Under the pieces are notes generated by a model, which worked only from the letters and a program-made list of their open reading frames with translations, searched no databases and was not told the origin of the DNA. DNA of 64,000 bases, taken from positions 206,017 through 270,016 of the forward strand of contig NZ_BMRO01000001.1 in NCBI RefSeq assembly GCF_014648675.1. Direction: 5' to 3'. Position 1 is the first letter of the stretch. Every line of letters begins with the position of its first letter. The position numbers were made by a program, and so were the translations under genes. The stretch is from Actinomadura livida (lineage in GTDB: Bacteria; Actinomycetota; Actinomycetes; Streptosporangiales; Streptosporangiaceae). Below, piece by piece: positions 40,312 to 48,618 of the stretch.

Positions 40312-42526
40312 CGCGCCGCCGCCCGGCGGGCGGGCGGCGCTCCCCGCCGGACCTGCCGGTGAGCGACCGGGGATGCAGCCGCCGCCGGAGCCGCCGGACG
40401 CGCCCGGCCCTGGCGGTGACGAGGCGTCCCACCGCGTCTGAGTGCTCCCACGCCCGGTCGGCGGCCCGCGGGTCCGGGTGCGACGCGGCGAAGCGGCTGT
40501 GGTTGACGAGGTCGGCGAGCGGCCCCAGGTGCCCGTGCGCGTCCGCGCCGACGCTGGACGCCCCGAACCGCGCGACCTCGTGCGCGGTCAGCGTCCGCGC
40601 CGTGGACAGGCCGACGTCGGCGAGGTGGTCGAGGGCCTGGTGCCAGGCGCCGGTGATGCGCGCGGCGGGCGGGCCCGTGCGGCGGCGGCGTTTCCGCAGG
40701 GCGGGAGCGAGCAGGACGGCGAGCACGTAGCCGATGACGAGCACCGCCGCCGCGACCGAGGTGAACACCCACCACGGCGTGGGCGATCCGCCTCCGGCGG
40801 CGGGTTCGCGCGGCCCCTTCTCCGCGTTCTGGCCCGGCCCTTCGCCGCGCTGCTGGGACGCGGCGGCCTTCTGCGCCTGCTCCAGCTTCTGCTCCGTCTC
40901 GCCTGCGGCGACCGAGTCGTCCTCCTTGGAGCGGCGCCCGGAATCCGGGAGCGGGTTGAAGCGGATCCAGCCGAGGTCCTCGAACTTGATCTCGGGCCAC
41001 ACCAGCACGTCCCCCGACCGGACCTGGACGGTGTCGCCCGCGCGCTGCCCGCCGCGGAACCCCACCACGACGCGGGACGGCAGGCCGATCGTGCGGGCGA
41101 GCAGCGCGTACGCGGTCGCGAAGTGCTCGGGCGTGCCGCGCCTGCCCTCGCTGAGGAAGTAGTCGAGCTGCCGGTAGCCGTGGCCCGGCGGTGCGGTCAC
41201 GTCGTAGGCGGCGTAGCGCCTGAGGTACTCGGCGAGCAGCGCGGCCTTCTCGATCGGCGAGCCCGCACCCCGCGTGGCGGCCTCCGCGAACCGGCGGAAC
41301 TCGGCGATCTGGACGGGCGGCTCCGTCGCGCCCGGCCCCCACGGCAGGTCGAGCGCCGCCCTGGCCTCGGCGTCGGTCGCGAGGGCCGCGGCGGCGAGGT
41401 CCTCGGCCGTCCATTCGGGCACGACGGACGTGACGCGGTAGGCCTGGCCGGGCCGGAGCGGCCGCCCGGCCGCGAGCGCGCCGCTCTCCGGGTCGACGGC
41501 GACGGGGAGCCCCTCGACGCGCCGGGGCCGGTCGGGCGCGGGCACCCACACGCCGGGCAGGTCCCGGATCGTGATGTGCTGCTCGACCTCGTGCCGCTCC
41601 CCCGGCCGCGGGCCCTCCGGCACCCGGCTCCCGGTGGGGACGAACCGGGCCGTGGACGACCACGTCACGCCGTCGAACCGGTCGAGGACGGCGAGCCGCT
41701 GCTGCTCGGGGCGGCCCGACCGGACGGTGAACATCACCTCGCCCGGCCGCAGCAGCCAGCCCCCGACGCGGTCGAGCGGGCTGACGCCGTCGCGCTGCTG
41801 CGGCGGCGGGGCCTGCACCTGCTCCCGCGGGTCGTAGGGCCGCGCGCCGACCGGGACGACCGGACCCGCCGCGAACGCCAGCGCGCCGAGCACCGCGGCG
41901 GCGGGCACCCCGGCCGCGAGCGGCCGCCACGCGACGCCCGCGCCGGGGCCGTCCGCGCCGGGGCCGTCCGCGCGGAGCAGCACCAGGACCGCGGTCAGCG
42001 CCACGGCCGCGGCGGCGAGCGGCAGGTTGGAGCCGGGGCCGTCCACGCCCAGCGGGAGCGCCACCGCCCACCCGCCGAGCGCGGGGACGCACGGGGCGGC
42101 GCGCAGCGAGGTCCGCAGCGCCAGCTCGGCGGACGCGAACGCCGCGAGCCACACCACCACGCTGACCAGGACGAGGTACTCCGGCTCGGCCGGGGCGGGC
42201 AGCAGCGTGGTCAGGATGGCCTTCCACGAGCTGAGCACCCCGTCGCGGAGGGCCCGCGGCAGCGTCCCGTCCGCCAGGGCGGGACGCAGGACGGTGCCGG
42301 TCACGGTGCCCGCCCACGCCACCACGGTCAGCACCAGGGAGATCCACAGCGGCCACGGGTCCCCGCTCTTGCGCGGGCCGGACAGCAGCCCGGACAGCAC
42401 GGTCGGGACGACCGCGGCGACGGCGGCGACCGGCGCCACCGGGCCGACCCCGAAGACGCGGTGGAAGGCCAGCCCGGCGACCGCGGCGAGGCAGGCCGTC
42501 ACGGCGAGCGAGGCGTACCGGGTCAC
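40292..42526 (-). CDS. Transglutaminase-like membrane protein lacking catalytic Cys and His
   Basis: A 744-aa protein of the TgpA/DUF3488 architecture: six or so N-terminal helices, a soluble middle region, a transglutaminase-like domain, a transmembrane helix (WWVFTSVAAAVLVIGYVLAV) and a DUF4129-like tail. In active enzymes the nucleophile lies in G-x-C-E and the base in H-x-W; here these read G464-T-P466-E467 and L508-V-W510. Both catalytic residues are absent, so I infer a pseudo-enzyme. GTG 42526 overlaps the DUF58 stop by four bases. It is the third gene of the MoxR-DUF58 operon. Confidence 0.82.
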   Translation of the reverse strand: MTRYASLAVTACLAAVAGLAFHRVFGVGPVAPVAAVAAVVPTVLSGLLSGPRKSGDPWPLWISLVLTVVAWAGTVTGTVLRPALADGTLPRALRDGVLSSWKAILTTLLPAPAEPEYLVLVSVVVWLAAFASAELALRTSLRAAPCVPALGGWAVALPLGVDGPGSNLPLAAAAVALTAVLVLLRADGPGADGPGAGVAWRPLAAGVPAAAVLGALAFAAGPVVPVGARPYDPREQVQAPPPQQRDGVSPLDRVGGWLLRPGEVMFTVRSGRPEQQRLAVLDRFDGVTWSSTARFVPTGSRVPEGPRPGERHEVEQHITIRDLPGVWVPAPDRPRRVEGLPVAVDPESGALAAGRPLRPGQAYRVTSVVPEWTAEDLAAAALATDAEARAALDLPWGPGATEPPVQIAEFRRFAEAATRGAGSPIEKAALLAEYLRRYAAYDVTAPPGHGYRQLDYFLSEGRRGTPEHFATAYALLARTIGLPSRVVVGFRGGQRAGDTVQVRSGDVLVWPEIKFEDLGWIRFNPLPDSGRRSKEDDSVAAGETEQKLEQAQKAAASQQRGEGPGQNAEKGPREPAAGGGSPTPWWVFTSVAAAVLVIGYVLAVLLAPALRKRRRRTGPPAARITGAWHQALDHLADVGLSTARTLTAHEVARFGASSVGADAHGHLGPLADLVNHSRFAASHPDPRAADRAWEHSDAVGRLVTARAGRVRRLRRRLHPRSLTGRSGGERRPPAGRRRVRSPGG

Positions 42527-43662
42527 CGGACCCGCCCGAGCCGCCGCCACGCGTCCGCGAGCCCCTCCAGGTCGGCGAAGTCGACGAGCTGCACGCCGGG
42601 CGGCGCGGACGCGGGCTCCGCCGGCCGGACCCGCAGCACCACCACCCGGTCGAACCGGCTCCGGACCGCCGCGACGCTCCCCAGCTCCGCGGCCCCCGCG
42701 GCGCCGCCCGCCACGACCACGAGCGACCCGCCGCCGCGGACCCGGCGCACCGCGTCCATCGCGGACCGCGGGCCCTCCCGGACCTCGACCGAGGTGAGCC
42801 GGTCGAGCAGGGTCTCCAGGTCGTCGGGCCCGCCGCGCGTCTCCGCGACCGGCCCCTCGCCGGTGAGGACGCGGACGGGGAAGTGCGCCGACGCCGCGCC
42901 CGCCGCGACGGACGCCGCAGCGTCCACGGCCAGCTCGAAGTCGTCGGGCTCGGGCCACGCCCCGGGACGCGCCTCCAGCACGACCGTCGTCGTCGGCAGG
43001 CTCGCGTCGACGAGCCGGCGCACCATGAGCGTCCCCGTCCGCGCCGACGACTTCCAGTGGATGTGGCGCATCTCGTCGCCGACCACGTACTCGCGCAGCG
43101 CGTGGAACGTCGCCGTCCCCGCCGGGGACCGGTCGCTGGTCGGCCCCTCCAGGTGGTGGGCGCGCCCGGACGGCAGCAGCGCCAGCGGCACCGTCCGCGG
43201 CCGGACGAGCAGCACCTCCGGCGCGCCGTACTCCCGCGTCCGGCGGGCCAGCCGGAGCGGGTCGGCGCGCTCCAGCCGCAGCGGCCCGACCGGCAGCTCG
43301 CCGCGCCGGCCGGTCGGCAGCCGGTAGGTGACGGTGCGGGTGCCGCCCGCCCGCAGCCGCGGGATGTCCACCTCGATCGAGCCGGGCCCGGCCGCGTCCC
43401 GGGCGCGCACGCCCCGCGCGCCGCGCCCCCGGTTGGTGACGTGCAGGACGCCCACGGCGGGCTCGCCGCGCTCCACCTTGGCCGGGGCTATCTCCCGGCG
43501 GACGTCCAGCCTCACCTGCGGCAGCGTCCACAGCACCGCGCCCGCCGCCGCGGCGAGCCCGGCGGCCCCGAACATCGCGGGCTCCGGGTAGCCGAGCGCC
43601 CAGCCCGCCGCGTACAGCAGCGCGGACCCGGCCGCCGTCCCCCAGCCGAGCGGCGTCAGCAC
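42523..43662 (-). CDS. DUF58 domain-containing protein
   Basis: A 379-aa protein. Two N-terminal hydrophobic helices (residues 8-45) precede a beta region and the DUF58 signature YVVGDEMRHIHWKSSARTGT with the following LMVRR. The C-terminal part has a degenerate VWA-like fold. DUF58 proteins are the usual partner of MoxR ATPases and TgpA-type transglutaminases in envelope-associated operons. GTG 43662 follows GGGAGG. It follows MoxR by 19 nt and overlaps the transglutaminase-like gene by four bases. Confidence 0.87.
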   Translation of the reverse strand: MLTPLGWGTAAGSALLYAAGWALGYPEPAMFGAAGLAAAAGAVLWTLPQVRLDVRREIAPAKVERGEPAVGVLHVTNRGRGARGVRARDAAGPGSIEVDIPRLRAGGTRTVTYRLPTGRRGELPVGPLRLERADPLRLARRTREYGAPEVLLVRPRTVPLALLPSGRAHHLEGPTSDRSPAGTATFHALREYVVGDEMRHIHWKSSARTGTLMVRRLVDASLPTTTVVLEARPGAWPEPDDFELAVDAAASVAAGAASAHFPVRVLTGEGPVAETRGGPDDLETLLDRLTSVEVREGPRSAMDAVRRVRGGGSLVVVAGGAAGAAELGSVAAVRSRFDRVVVLRVRPAEPASAPPGVQLVDFADLEGLADAWRRLGRVR

Positions 43663-43681
43663 CTGGCCTCCCTCACGGCCC

Positions 43682-44665
43682 TCACACGCCGGCGGCCTGC
43701 GGGGTCGGCACGCTCCCCAGCGCCTCGGCGACCACGTCCGCGCCCGACCGGCCGCGCAGCTCCGCCTCCGGCGTCACGATCAGCCGGTGCGCGATGACCG
43801 GGACGGCGAGCGCCTTGACGTCCTCGGGGACGATGTAGGACCGGCCGGCCGCCGCCGCCCGCACCCGCGCCGCCCGCAGCAGCGCGATGCCGGCCCGCGG
43901 GCTCGCGCCGAGCCGCAGGTCGGCGTGCGCGCGGGTGGCGGCCACGACCCGCACCAGGTAGTCGAACAGCGGCGGCGCGACGTGCAGCCGCTGCGCGAAG
44001 TCGATCATCCGGGCGAGGTCCTCGCGGCCCAGCACCGGCGGCATCGTGTCGAGCATCGCGCCGGTCGGGGCGCCCGCGAGCAGCGCCACCTCGGCCTGGT
44101 GGTCGGGGTAGCCCATCGAGATGCGCATCAGGAACCGGTCGAGCTGCGCCTCCGGCAGCGGGTACGTCCCGTCCATGTCGACCGGGTTCTGCGTCGCGAT
44201 CACCATGAACGGGCGCGGCACCGGATGCGGGGTGCCCTCCACGGTCACCCGGCGCTCCTCCATGACCTCCAGCAGCGCCGACTGCGTCTTCGGCGAGCCG
44301 CGGTTGATCTCGTCGGCGACGGCGAGGTTCGCGAAGATCGGCCCGGGGTGGAACTCGAACGCGCTCGTCCCCTGGTTGAAGATCGACACCCCGGTGATGT
44401 CGCTGGGCAGCAGGTCGGGCGTGAACTGGATGCGCGCCCACTCGGCCTCGATGGACGCCGAGATCGCGCGCGCCAGCGTCGTCTTGCCGACGCCCGGCAC
44501 GTCCTCGACGAGCAGGTGCCCCTCCGCCAGCAGGCAGACCAGCGCCAGTTCGACCTTCTCCCGCTTGCCGCGCACGACCCGCTCGATGTTGCCCGCCAGC
44601 GCCGCGAACATCTGGGCGAACCGCCCCGCCAGCGCGTCCGCGTCCACCCCCGCGCTCTCGCTCAT
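43682..44665 (-). CDS. MoxR-family AAA+ ATPase
   Basis: A 327-aa ATPase. Walker A is DVPGVGKTTLAR, Walker B is LAVADEINRGSPK, and sensor-1 is VIATQNPVDMDGTYPLPEAQ, typical of MoxR. The lid region carries LGASPRAGIALLRAARV. It is a cytosolic chaperone-like ATPase that probably remodels the DUF58/VWA-type partner. ATG 44665 follows GAGGGG by eight bases; a GTG nine bases upstream is open. It is the first gene of the MoxR-DUF58-transglutaminase operon, and divergent from the M50 peptidase gene. Confidence 0.9.
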   Translation of the reverse strand: MSESAGVDADALAGRFAQMFAALAGNIERVVRGKREKVELALVCLLAEGHLLVEDVPGVGKTTLARAISASIEAEWARIQFTPDLLPSDITGVSIFNQGTSAFEFHPGPIFANLAVADEINRGSPKTQSALLEVMEERRVTVEGTPHPVPRPFMVIATQNPVDMDGTYPLPEAQLDRFLMRISMGYPDHQAEVALLAGAPTGAMLDTMPPVLGREDLARMIDFAQRLHVAPPLFDYLVRVVAATRAHADLRLGASPRAGIALLRAARVRAAAAGRSYIVPEDVKALAVPVIAHRLIVTPEAELRGRSGADVVAEALGSVPTPQAAGV

Positions 44666-44820
44666 CACCCGCACCCCTCAGCCGCGACCCCCGTCGCGAA
44701 GGGCACAATAACCGTTTTCGCGACGGTTCCGTCCTGGGATTCACCGATTGCCCGGGGCGAACCGAACGCGAGCGTTATCCATGACGTCCTAATGTTGGGC
44801 ATCGCGACGACGACTCCGAG

Positions 44821-45585
44821 GTGGACGTGGACGACATCAGCATCACCGACCTGTGGGACCGCGTGACGGGAACGCAGCCCGATCCCCCGTGGTGGCTGGT
44901 CGCCTTCGTCGGCCTGGTGGCGCTCGCGGCCGTCCTGCACGGCCCCACCTGGCGCCTGGCGCGCAACACCGTGACGATCGCGCACGAGGGCGGGCACGCG
45001 CTCGTGGCCCTGCTCACCGGCCGCAAGCTGGACGGCATCAAGCTGCACTCCGACACCTCCGGGGTGACGGTCTCGCGCGGCAAGCCGCACGGCCCCGGCA
45101 TGATCTTCACGGCGCTGGCGGGCTACGTCACTCCCCCGCTGCTCGGGCTGTTCTTCGCGCTGCTGCTCGCGGCCGGCCGGATCACGCTGATGCTGTGGTT
45201 CTCGCTCGCGCTGCTCGGCGCGATGCTCATCATGATCCGCAACGCCTACGGCGTGCTCTCGGTGGTCGCCACCGGCGCGATCATCTTCGGGGTCTCGTGG
45301 CTGGGCAGCGCCGAGGTGCAGGCCGGGTTCGCGTACCTGGCCGCCTGGTTCCTGCTGTTCGCCGCCACCCGCCCGGTGGTCGAGCTGCAGCGGATGCGCG
45401 CCCGGCACATGGCGCCGAGCTCGGACGCCGACCAGCTCGCCCACCTCACCGGCGTCCCCGGCCTTGCCTGGGTCTCCCTCTTCGGCGCGACCGCACTGCT
45501 CGCCCTCCTCGCGGGCGGCGCGCTCCTCGTCCCGGACGTCGACCTCCCCGACCTCCCCGGCCTCCCCTCCACGGCCGATTTCTGA
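44821..45585 (+). CDS. M50-type membrane metallopeptidase
   Basis: A 254-aa multi-spanning protein. HEGGH at residues 55-59 provides zinc ligands, and hydrophobic segments fill about 22-42, 95-160 and 168-190. The GKPHGPGMIFTALAGYVTPP segment resembles the second M50 motif region. These enzymes cut substrates within or near the membrane, often anti-sigma factors; none is adjacent. The start is GTG 44821, with an alternative GTG at 44827 that has GAGG five bases upstream. The acidic Leu/Pro-rich C-terminus is short. Confidence 0.8.
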   Translation: MDVDDISITDLWDRVTGTQPDPPWWLVAFVGLVALAAVLHGPTWRLARNTVTIAHEGGHALVALLTGRKLDGIKLHSDTSGVTVSRGKPHGPGMIFTALAGYVTPPLLGLFFALLLAAGRITLMLWFSLALLGAMLIMIRNAYGVLSVVATGAIIFGVSWLGSAEVQAGFAYLAAWFLLFAATRPVVELQRMRARHMAPSSDADQLAHLTGVPGLAWVSLFGATALLALLAGGALLVPDVDLPDLPGLPSTADF

Positions 45586-45649
45586 CCCGGAGATCTGACC
45601 TGCGGTAAGGCGTCCTGGAATGTCGGGGGGCACCGATAGTTTCGGCTGT

Positions 45650-46993
45650 GTGAGCGAACGATGGAGCCGCGACCAGGTGCTCGGCCTCGCGCCGGACGCC
45701 GCGTCCGCCAAGGCGGCGGGGAGCGTCGCCAAGCCCGCCAAGTGGGGCGGGACGGGGTGCGACGACGAGGCGGTCTGGGGCGAGTGCCAGGGCAGCGGGA
45801 AGTCCGTGTACCGGGCGGGCGTCGATCTGACCGAGCCCGCGTTCCGGTGCTCGTGCCCGAGCCGGAAGATCCCCTGCAAGCACGTCCTGGGGCTGCTCCT
45901 CCTGTGGGCGGCCGGCTCGGTGGAGGACGGGCCGCGTGCGGGATGGGTCGCCGAGTGGCTGGCGGAACGGCGGGAGCGCGCCGGCCGGGCGGCCCGGCGG
46001 CGGGCCGCGGCGGCGGGCGAGAGCGGCGACGAGGGCGCGGGCGACGGGAGGGGCAAGGACCCGAAGACGGCCGAGCGGCGGGAGCGGCGCGTCGAGGACG
46101 GGCTCGCCGAACTCGACCGGTGGCTCCGCGACCAGGTCGCGCACGGGCTCGCGCAGGCGGAGAAGGCCCCCTACCGGCTGTGGGACGACGCGGCGCGGCG
46201 GCTCGTCGACGCGCAGGCGGGCGGTCTCGCCGGGCCGGTCAAGGGCCTCGCCGCGATTCCGCGGACGCCCGGCTGGCCCGACCGGCTGCTGGAGGAGTAC
46301 GCGCTGCTGCGGCTCCTCGTCCGGGCCCACCGGCGGCGGGACGAGCTGCCCCAGGGGTTGCGCGAGACCGTCCGGTCCCGCGTCGGGTTCACCGTCCCGC
46401 AGGACGAGGTCGTCAGCGGCGGGGAGCGCGTCCGGGACCACTGGTGCGTGACCGGGTCGCGGGACACCGCGCAGGACCTGCTCACCACGCGGCGGGTGTG
46501 GCTGCGCGGGCGGCGGACCGGCCGCCCGGCGCTCGTGCTGTCGTTCTCCGCACCGGGAACGTCCCTGGACGCGTCGCTCATCGTGGGTACGGAGGTCGAT
46601 GCCGAGCTGGCGTTCTACCCGGGTGCGCAGCCGCTGCGGGCGCTGGTCGCCGAGCGGTCCGGGGCCGCGGTCCCGGCCGCGCCCGGCGGGACGTCCGTCC
46701 AGGAGTTCCTGGACGAGCACGCCGCGGCCCTCGCGCGGGACCCGTGGCTGGACCGCTGGCCGGCGACGCTGGAGAACGTCCGGCTCGCCCGCGCCGAGGG
46801 AGGCGGCCTGTACGCGACCGACTTGTACGCGACCGACGAAGCCGGGGACGCGCTGCCGCTCCGGATGGCGGACCCGTGGCGGCTGCTCGCGCTGTCGGGC
46901 GGCGGGCCGGTCACGCTCGCCGGGGAGTGGAGACCGCGCGGCCTGCGTCCGCTGGCCGCGTGGCACGAGACCGAGGGGACGGTGATCCTGTGA
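45650..46993 (+). CDS. SWIM zinc finger protein
   Basis: A 447-aa protein. The SWIM motif CxCx(6)CxH uses C67, C69, C76 and H78 (FRCSCPSRKIPCKHVLGL). A long basic/Ala-rich helix, then a beta-rich C-terminal region with the WCVTGSRDTAQDL segment, follow. SWIM domains bind DNA or proteins. The start is uncertain: GTG 45650 (VSERWSRDQVLGLAPD) is used because this segment opens a conserved-looking region; an ATG at 45620 is open. No ribosome site precedes 45650, and a GATAGT about ten bases upstream suggests a leaderless start. First gene of the five-gene MoxR/VWA operon; it overlaps the next gene by four bases. Confidence 0.8.
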   Translation: MSERWSRDQVLGLAPDAASAKAAGSVAKPAKWGGTGCDDEAVWGECQGSGKSVYRAGVDLTEPAFRCSCPSRKIPCKHVLGLLLLWAAGSVEDGPRAGWVAEWLAERRERAGRAARRRAAAAGESGDEGAGDGRGKDPKTAERRERRVEDGLAELDRWLRDQVAHGLAQAEKAPYRLWDDAARRLVDAQAGGLAGPVKGLAAIPRTPGWPDRLLEEYALLRLLVRAHRRRDELPQGLRETVRSRVGFTVPQDEVVSGGERVRDHWCVTGSRDTAQDLLTTRRVWLRGRRTGRPALVLSFSAPGTSLDASLIVGTEVDAELAFYPGAQPLRALVAERSGAAVPAAPGGTSVQEFLDEHAAALARDPWLDRWPATLENVRLARAEGGGLYATDLYATDEAGDALPLRMADPWRLLALSGGGPVTLAGEWRPRGLRPLAAWHETEGTVIL

Positions 46994-48618
46994 CCGGCCC
47001 GGACGAGAACGGGTGGAGCGCGCACGTGACCGCGGCGCTGCTGGGCACCGAGCGGCGCGACCCGCCCGTCCTGCCCGAGGCCCCCGCCGGAGACGGCGGC
47101 GGCGACAGGGCCGGGCGGCTGCTCGACCAGGCGGCGCTGCTGACGGTGCGGCGCCGGGCCGGGCGCGTCCCCTCCGGCGCGGCGCCCGTTCCGGTGGCGC
47201 TCGCCCCGGTGGAGGACGCCCCGGTCGTCCCCGCGCCCGCGGCGGCGCGGCTGCGGCGGATCCTGAGCGGGGAGCACGCCCGGGTGCTGGCCGAGTGGCT
47301 GGACGCCGCGGCGGCGCGCGGGCTGCGGGTGCCCGCCCAGCTGCTGCCCGACCTGCTGGAACGCGGGCGCGGCGACCGGGCGCTGCGGCCGTCGATCGCG
47401 CGGGCGGCCGGGCGCCGGGGCGTGTGGCTGGCGCTGCAGAACACCGACTGGGCGTACCTGGTCGGCTCCGGCGACGATCCCGGCGGCGGTCCCGAGGTGT
47501 GGGAGACCGGGACGCGCAACCGGCGGGTCGCCTATCTGACCGGGCTGCGCGAGACCGATCCGGAGCGGGCCAGGGAGCTGCTCCGCGAGACGTGGGCCAA
47601 GGAGCCCGCACCCGACCGCGCCGCCTACCTCGCCACCTTCGCGCACGGCCTGTCCCTCGACGACGAGGAGTTCCTCGAGGCCGCCCTGGAGGACCGCGGG
47701 AAGGACGTGCGGCAGATCGCGTCCGACCTGCTGGCCCGGCTGCCCGGTTCCGCCTACGGCGAGCGGATGGCGGCGCGCGCCCGCGCCTGCCTGGCACCGG
47801 AGGTCCGCACGGTGCGGGGGCGGGAGCAGACGTGGATCAAGGTCGATCCGCCGCCCGCGCACGACGAGGAGATGGCGCGCGACGGCATCCCGTTCCACCC
47901 GGCCGGGTCGTTCGTGCCGCGGGGCGGCAGGCCGGTGGGGGCGCGGTCGGCGTGGCTTCGCGAGGTCCTGTCCCGCACTCCCCTGACGACCTGGACGGAG
48001 CTGTTCGGGCTGCCGCCGATCGAGATCGTGTGCCTGCCCATCACCTCGGTCGCCGGGGGGTCTGGGGGGTCGTCCCCCCGGAAGGAACCCGTCTCGGCTA
48101 CCGGTGGCTCCGGAGGGCCCGCGCCCCGGAACGAGCCGGAGGACGGGAGCGACGTGCACGTCGGATGGGCCCGCGCCGCCCTGATCCAGCGCGACGCCGG
48201 GTGGGCGCGGGCGCTGTTCAAGGGCGGCGTCATGGTGGGCGAGCCCGAGGCGCTCGCGGACCTGCTGCCCGTCCTGCCCGAGGCGGAGCGCGACACCGCG
48301 GCGGCCGACCTGATCCGCTGGGTCAAGGGCGAGATCGACCTGCTGCGCGTCCTCGAACGGGTGCCGGGGCCGTGGACGGGCGCGCTCGCCGCGGCGGTGG
48401 TCGCGATCGTCACGGCGGCCGCCGAACGCGAGACGCGCCGCGAGGAGCACCTGGTCAACCAGCTGTGCCGGCTCGCCCACGAGCGGCTCGACCCCGCCGC
48501 CGCGCCCCGCCTCGACGCGCTCGCGGCCGAGGCGGGCGCCGCGGTCCCGCGCGCCGTCACCAACCTGATCGACACCCTGCGCTTTCGCGATGAGATGCTG
48601 AAGGAGTTGAGTTCGTGA
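46990..48618 (+). CDS. DUF5691 family protein
   Basis: A 542-aa protein made of Ala/Leu/Arg-rich helices resembling HEAT-like repeats (LLDQAALLTVRRRAG; ARVLAEWLDAAAARGLRVPA). No catalytic motif is visible. The gene family assignment (DUF5691) is from memory, based on the gene order with SWIM, MoxR, DUF5682 and VWA. GTG 46990 overlaps the SWIM stop (GTGA). A Gly/Ser-rich insertion near residue 355 (GGSGGSSPRKEP) is encoded by the inverted repeat at 48052-48081 and is probably a late insertion into a loop. Confidence 0.72.
   Translation: MTGPDENGWSAHVTAALLGTERRDPPVLPEAPAGDGGGDRAGRLLDQAALLTVRRRAGRVPSGAAPVPVALAPVEDAPVVPAPAAARLRRILSGEHARVLAEWLDAAAARGLRVPAQLLPDLLERGRGDRALRPSIARAAGRRGVWLALQNTDWAYLVGSGDDPGGGPEVWETGTRNRRVAYLTGLRETDPERARELLRETWAKEPAPDRAAYLATFAHGLSLDDEEFLEAALEDRGKDVRQIASDLLARLPGSAYGERMAARARACLAPEVRTVRGREQTWIKVDPPPAHDEEMARDGIPFHPAGSFVPRGGRPVGARSAWLREVLSRTPLTTWTELFGLPPIEIVCLPITSVAGGSGGSSPRKEPVSATGGSGGPAPRNEPEDGSDVHVGWARAALIQRDAGWARALFKGGVMVGEPEALADLLPVLPEAERDTAAADLIRWVKGEIDLLRVLERVPGPWTGALAAAVVAIVTAAAERETRREEHLVNQLCRLAHERLDPAAAPRLDALAAEAGAAVPRAVTNLIDTLRFRDEMLKELSS
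48052..48081. repeat. GC-rich inverted repeat inside the DUF5691 gene (copy 1)
   Basis: CCGGGGGG and CCCCCCGG form perfect 8-nt arms around TCTGGGGGGTCGT. The same element, with two or three mismatches, is repeated at 48632-48661. It lies in frame and encodes a Gly/Ser loop. It is a candidate REP- or MITE-like dispersed repeat. Confidence 0.75.

Noticed and set aside
40442-43327. 961-aa plus-strand open frame
   Set aside because: Antisense to the transglutaminase-like and DUF58 genes; no motifs, extreme Arg/Gly content.
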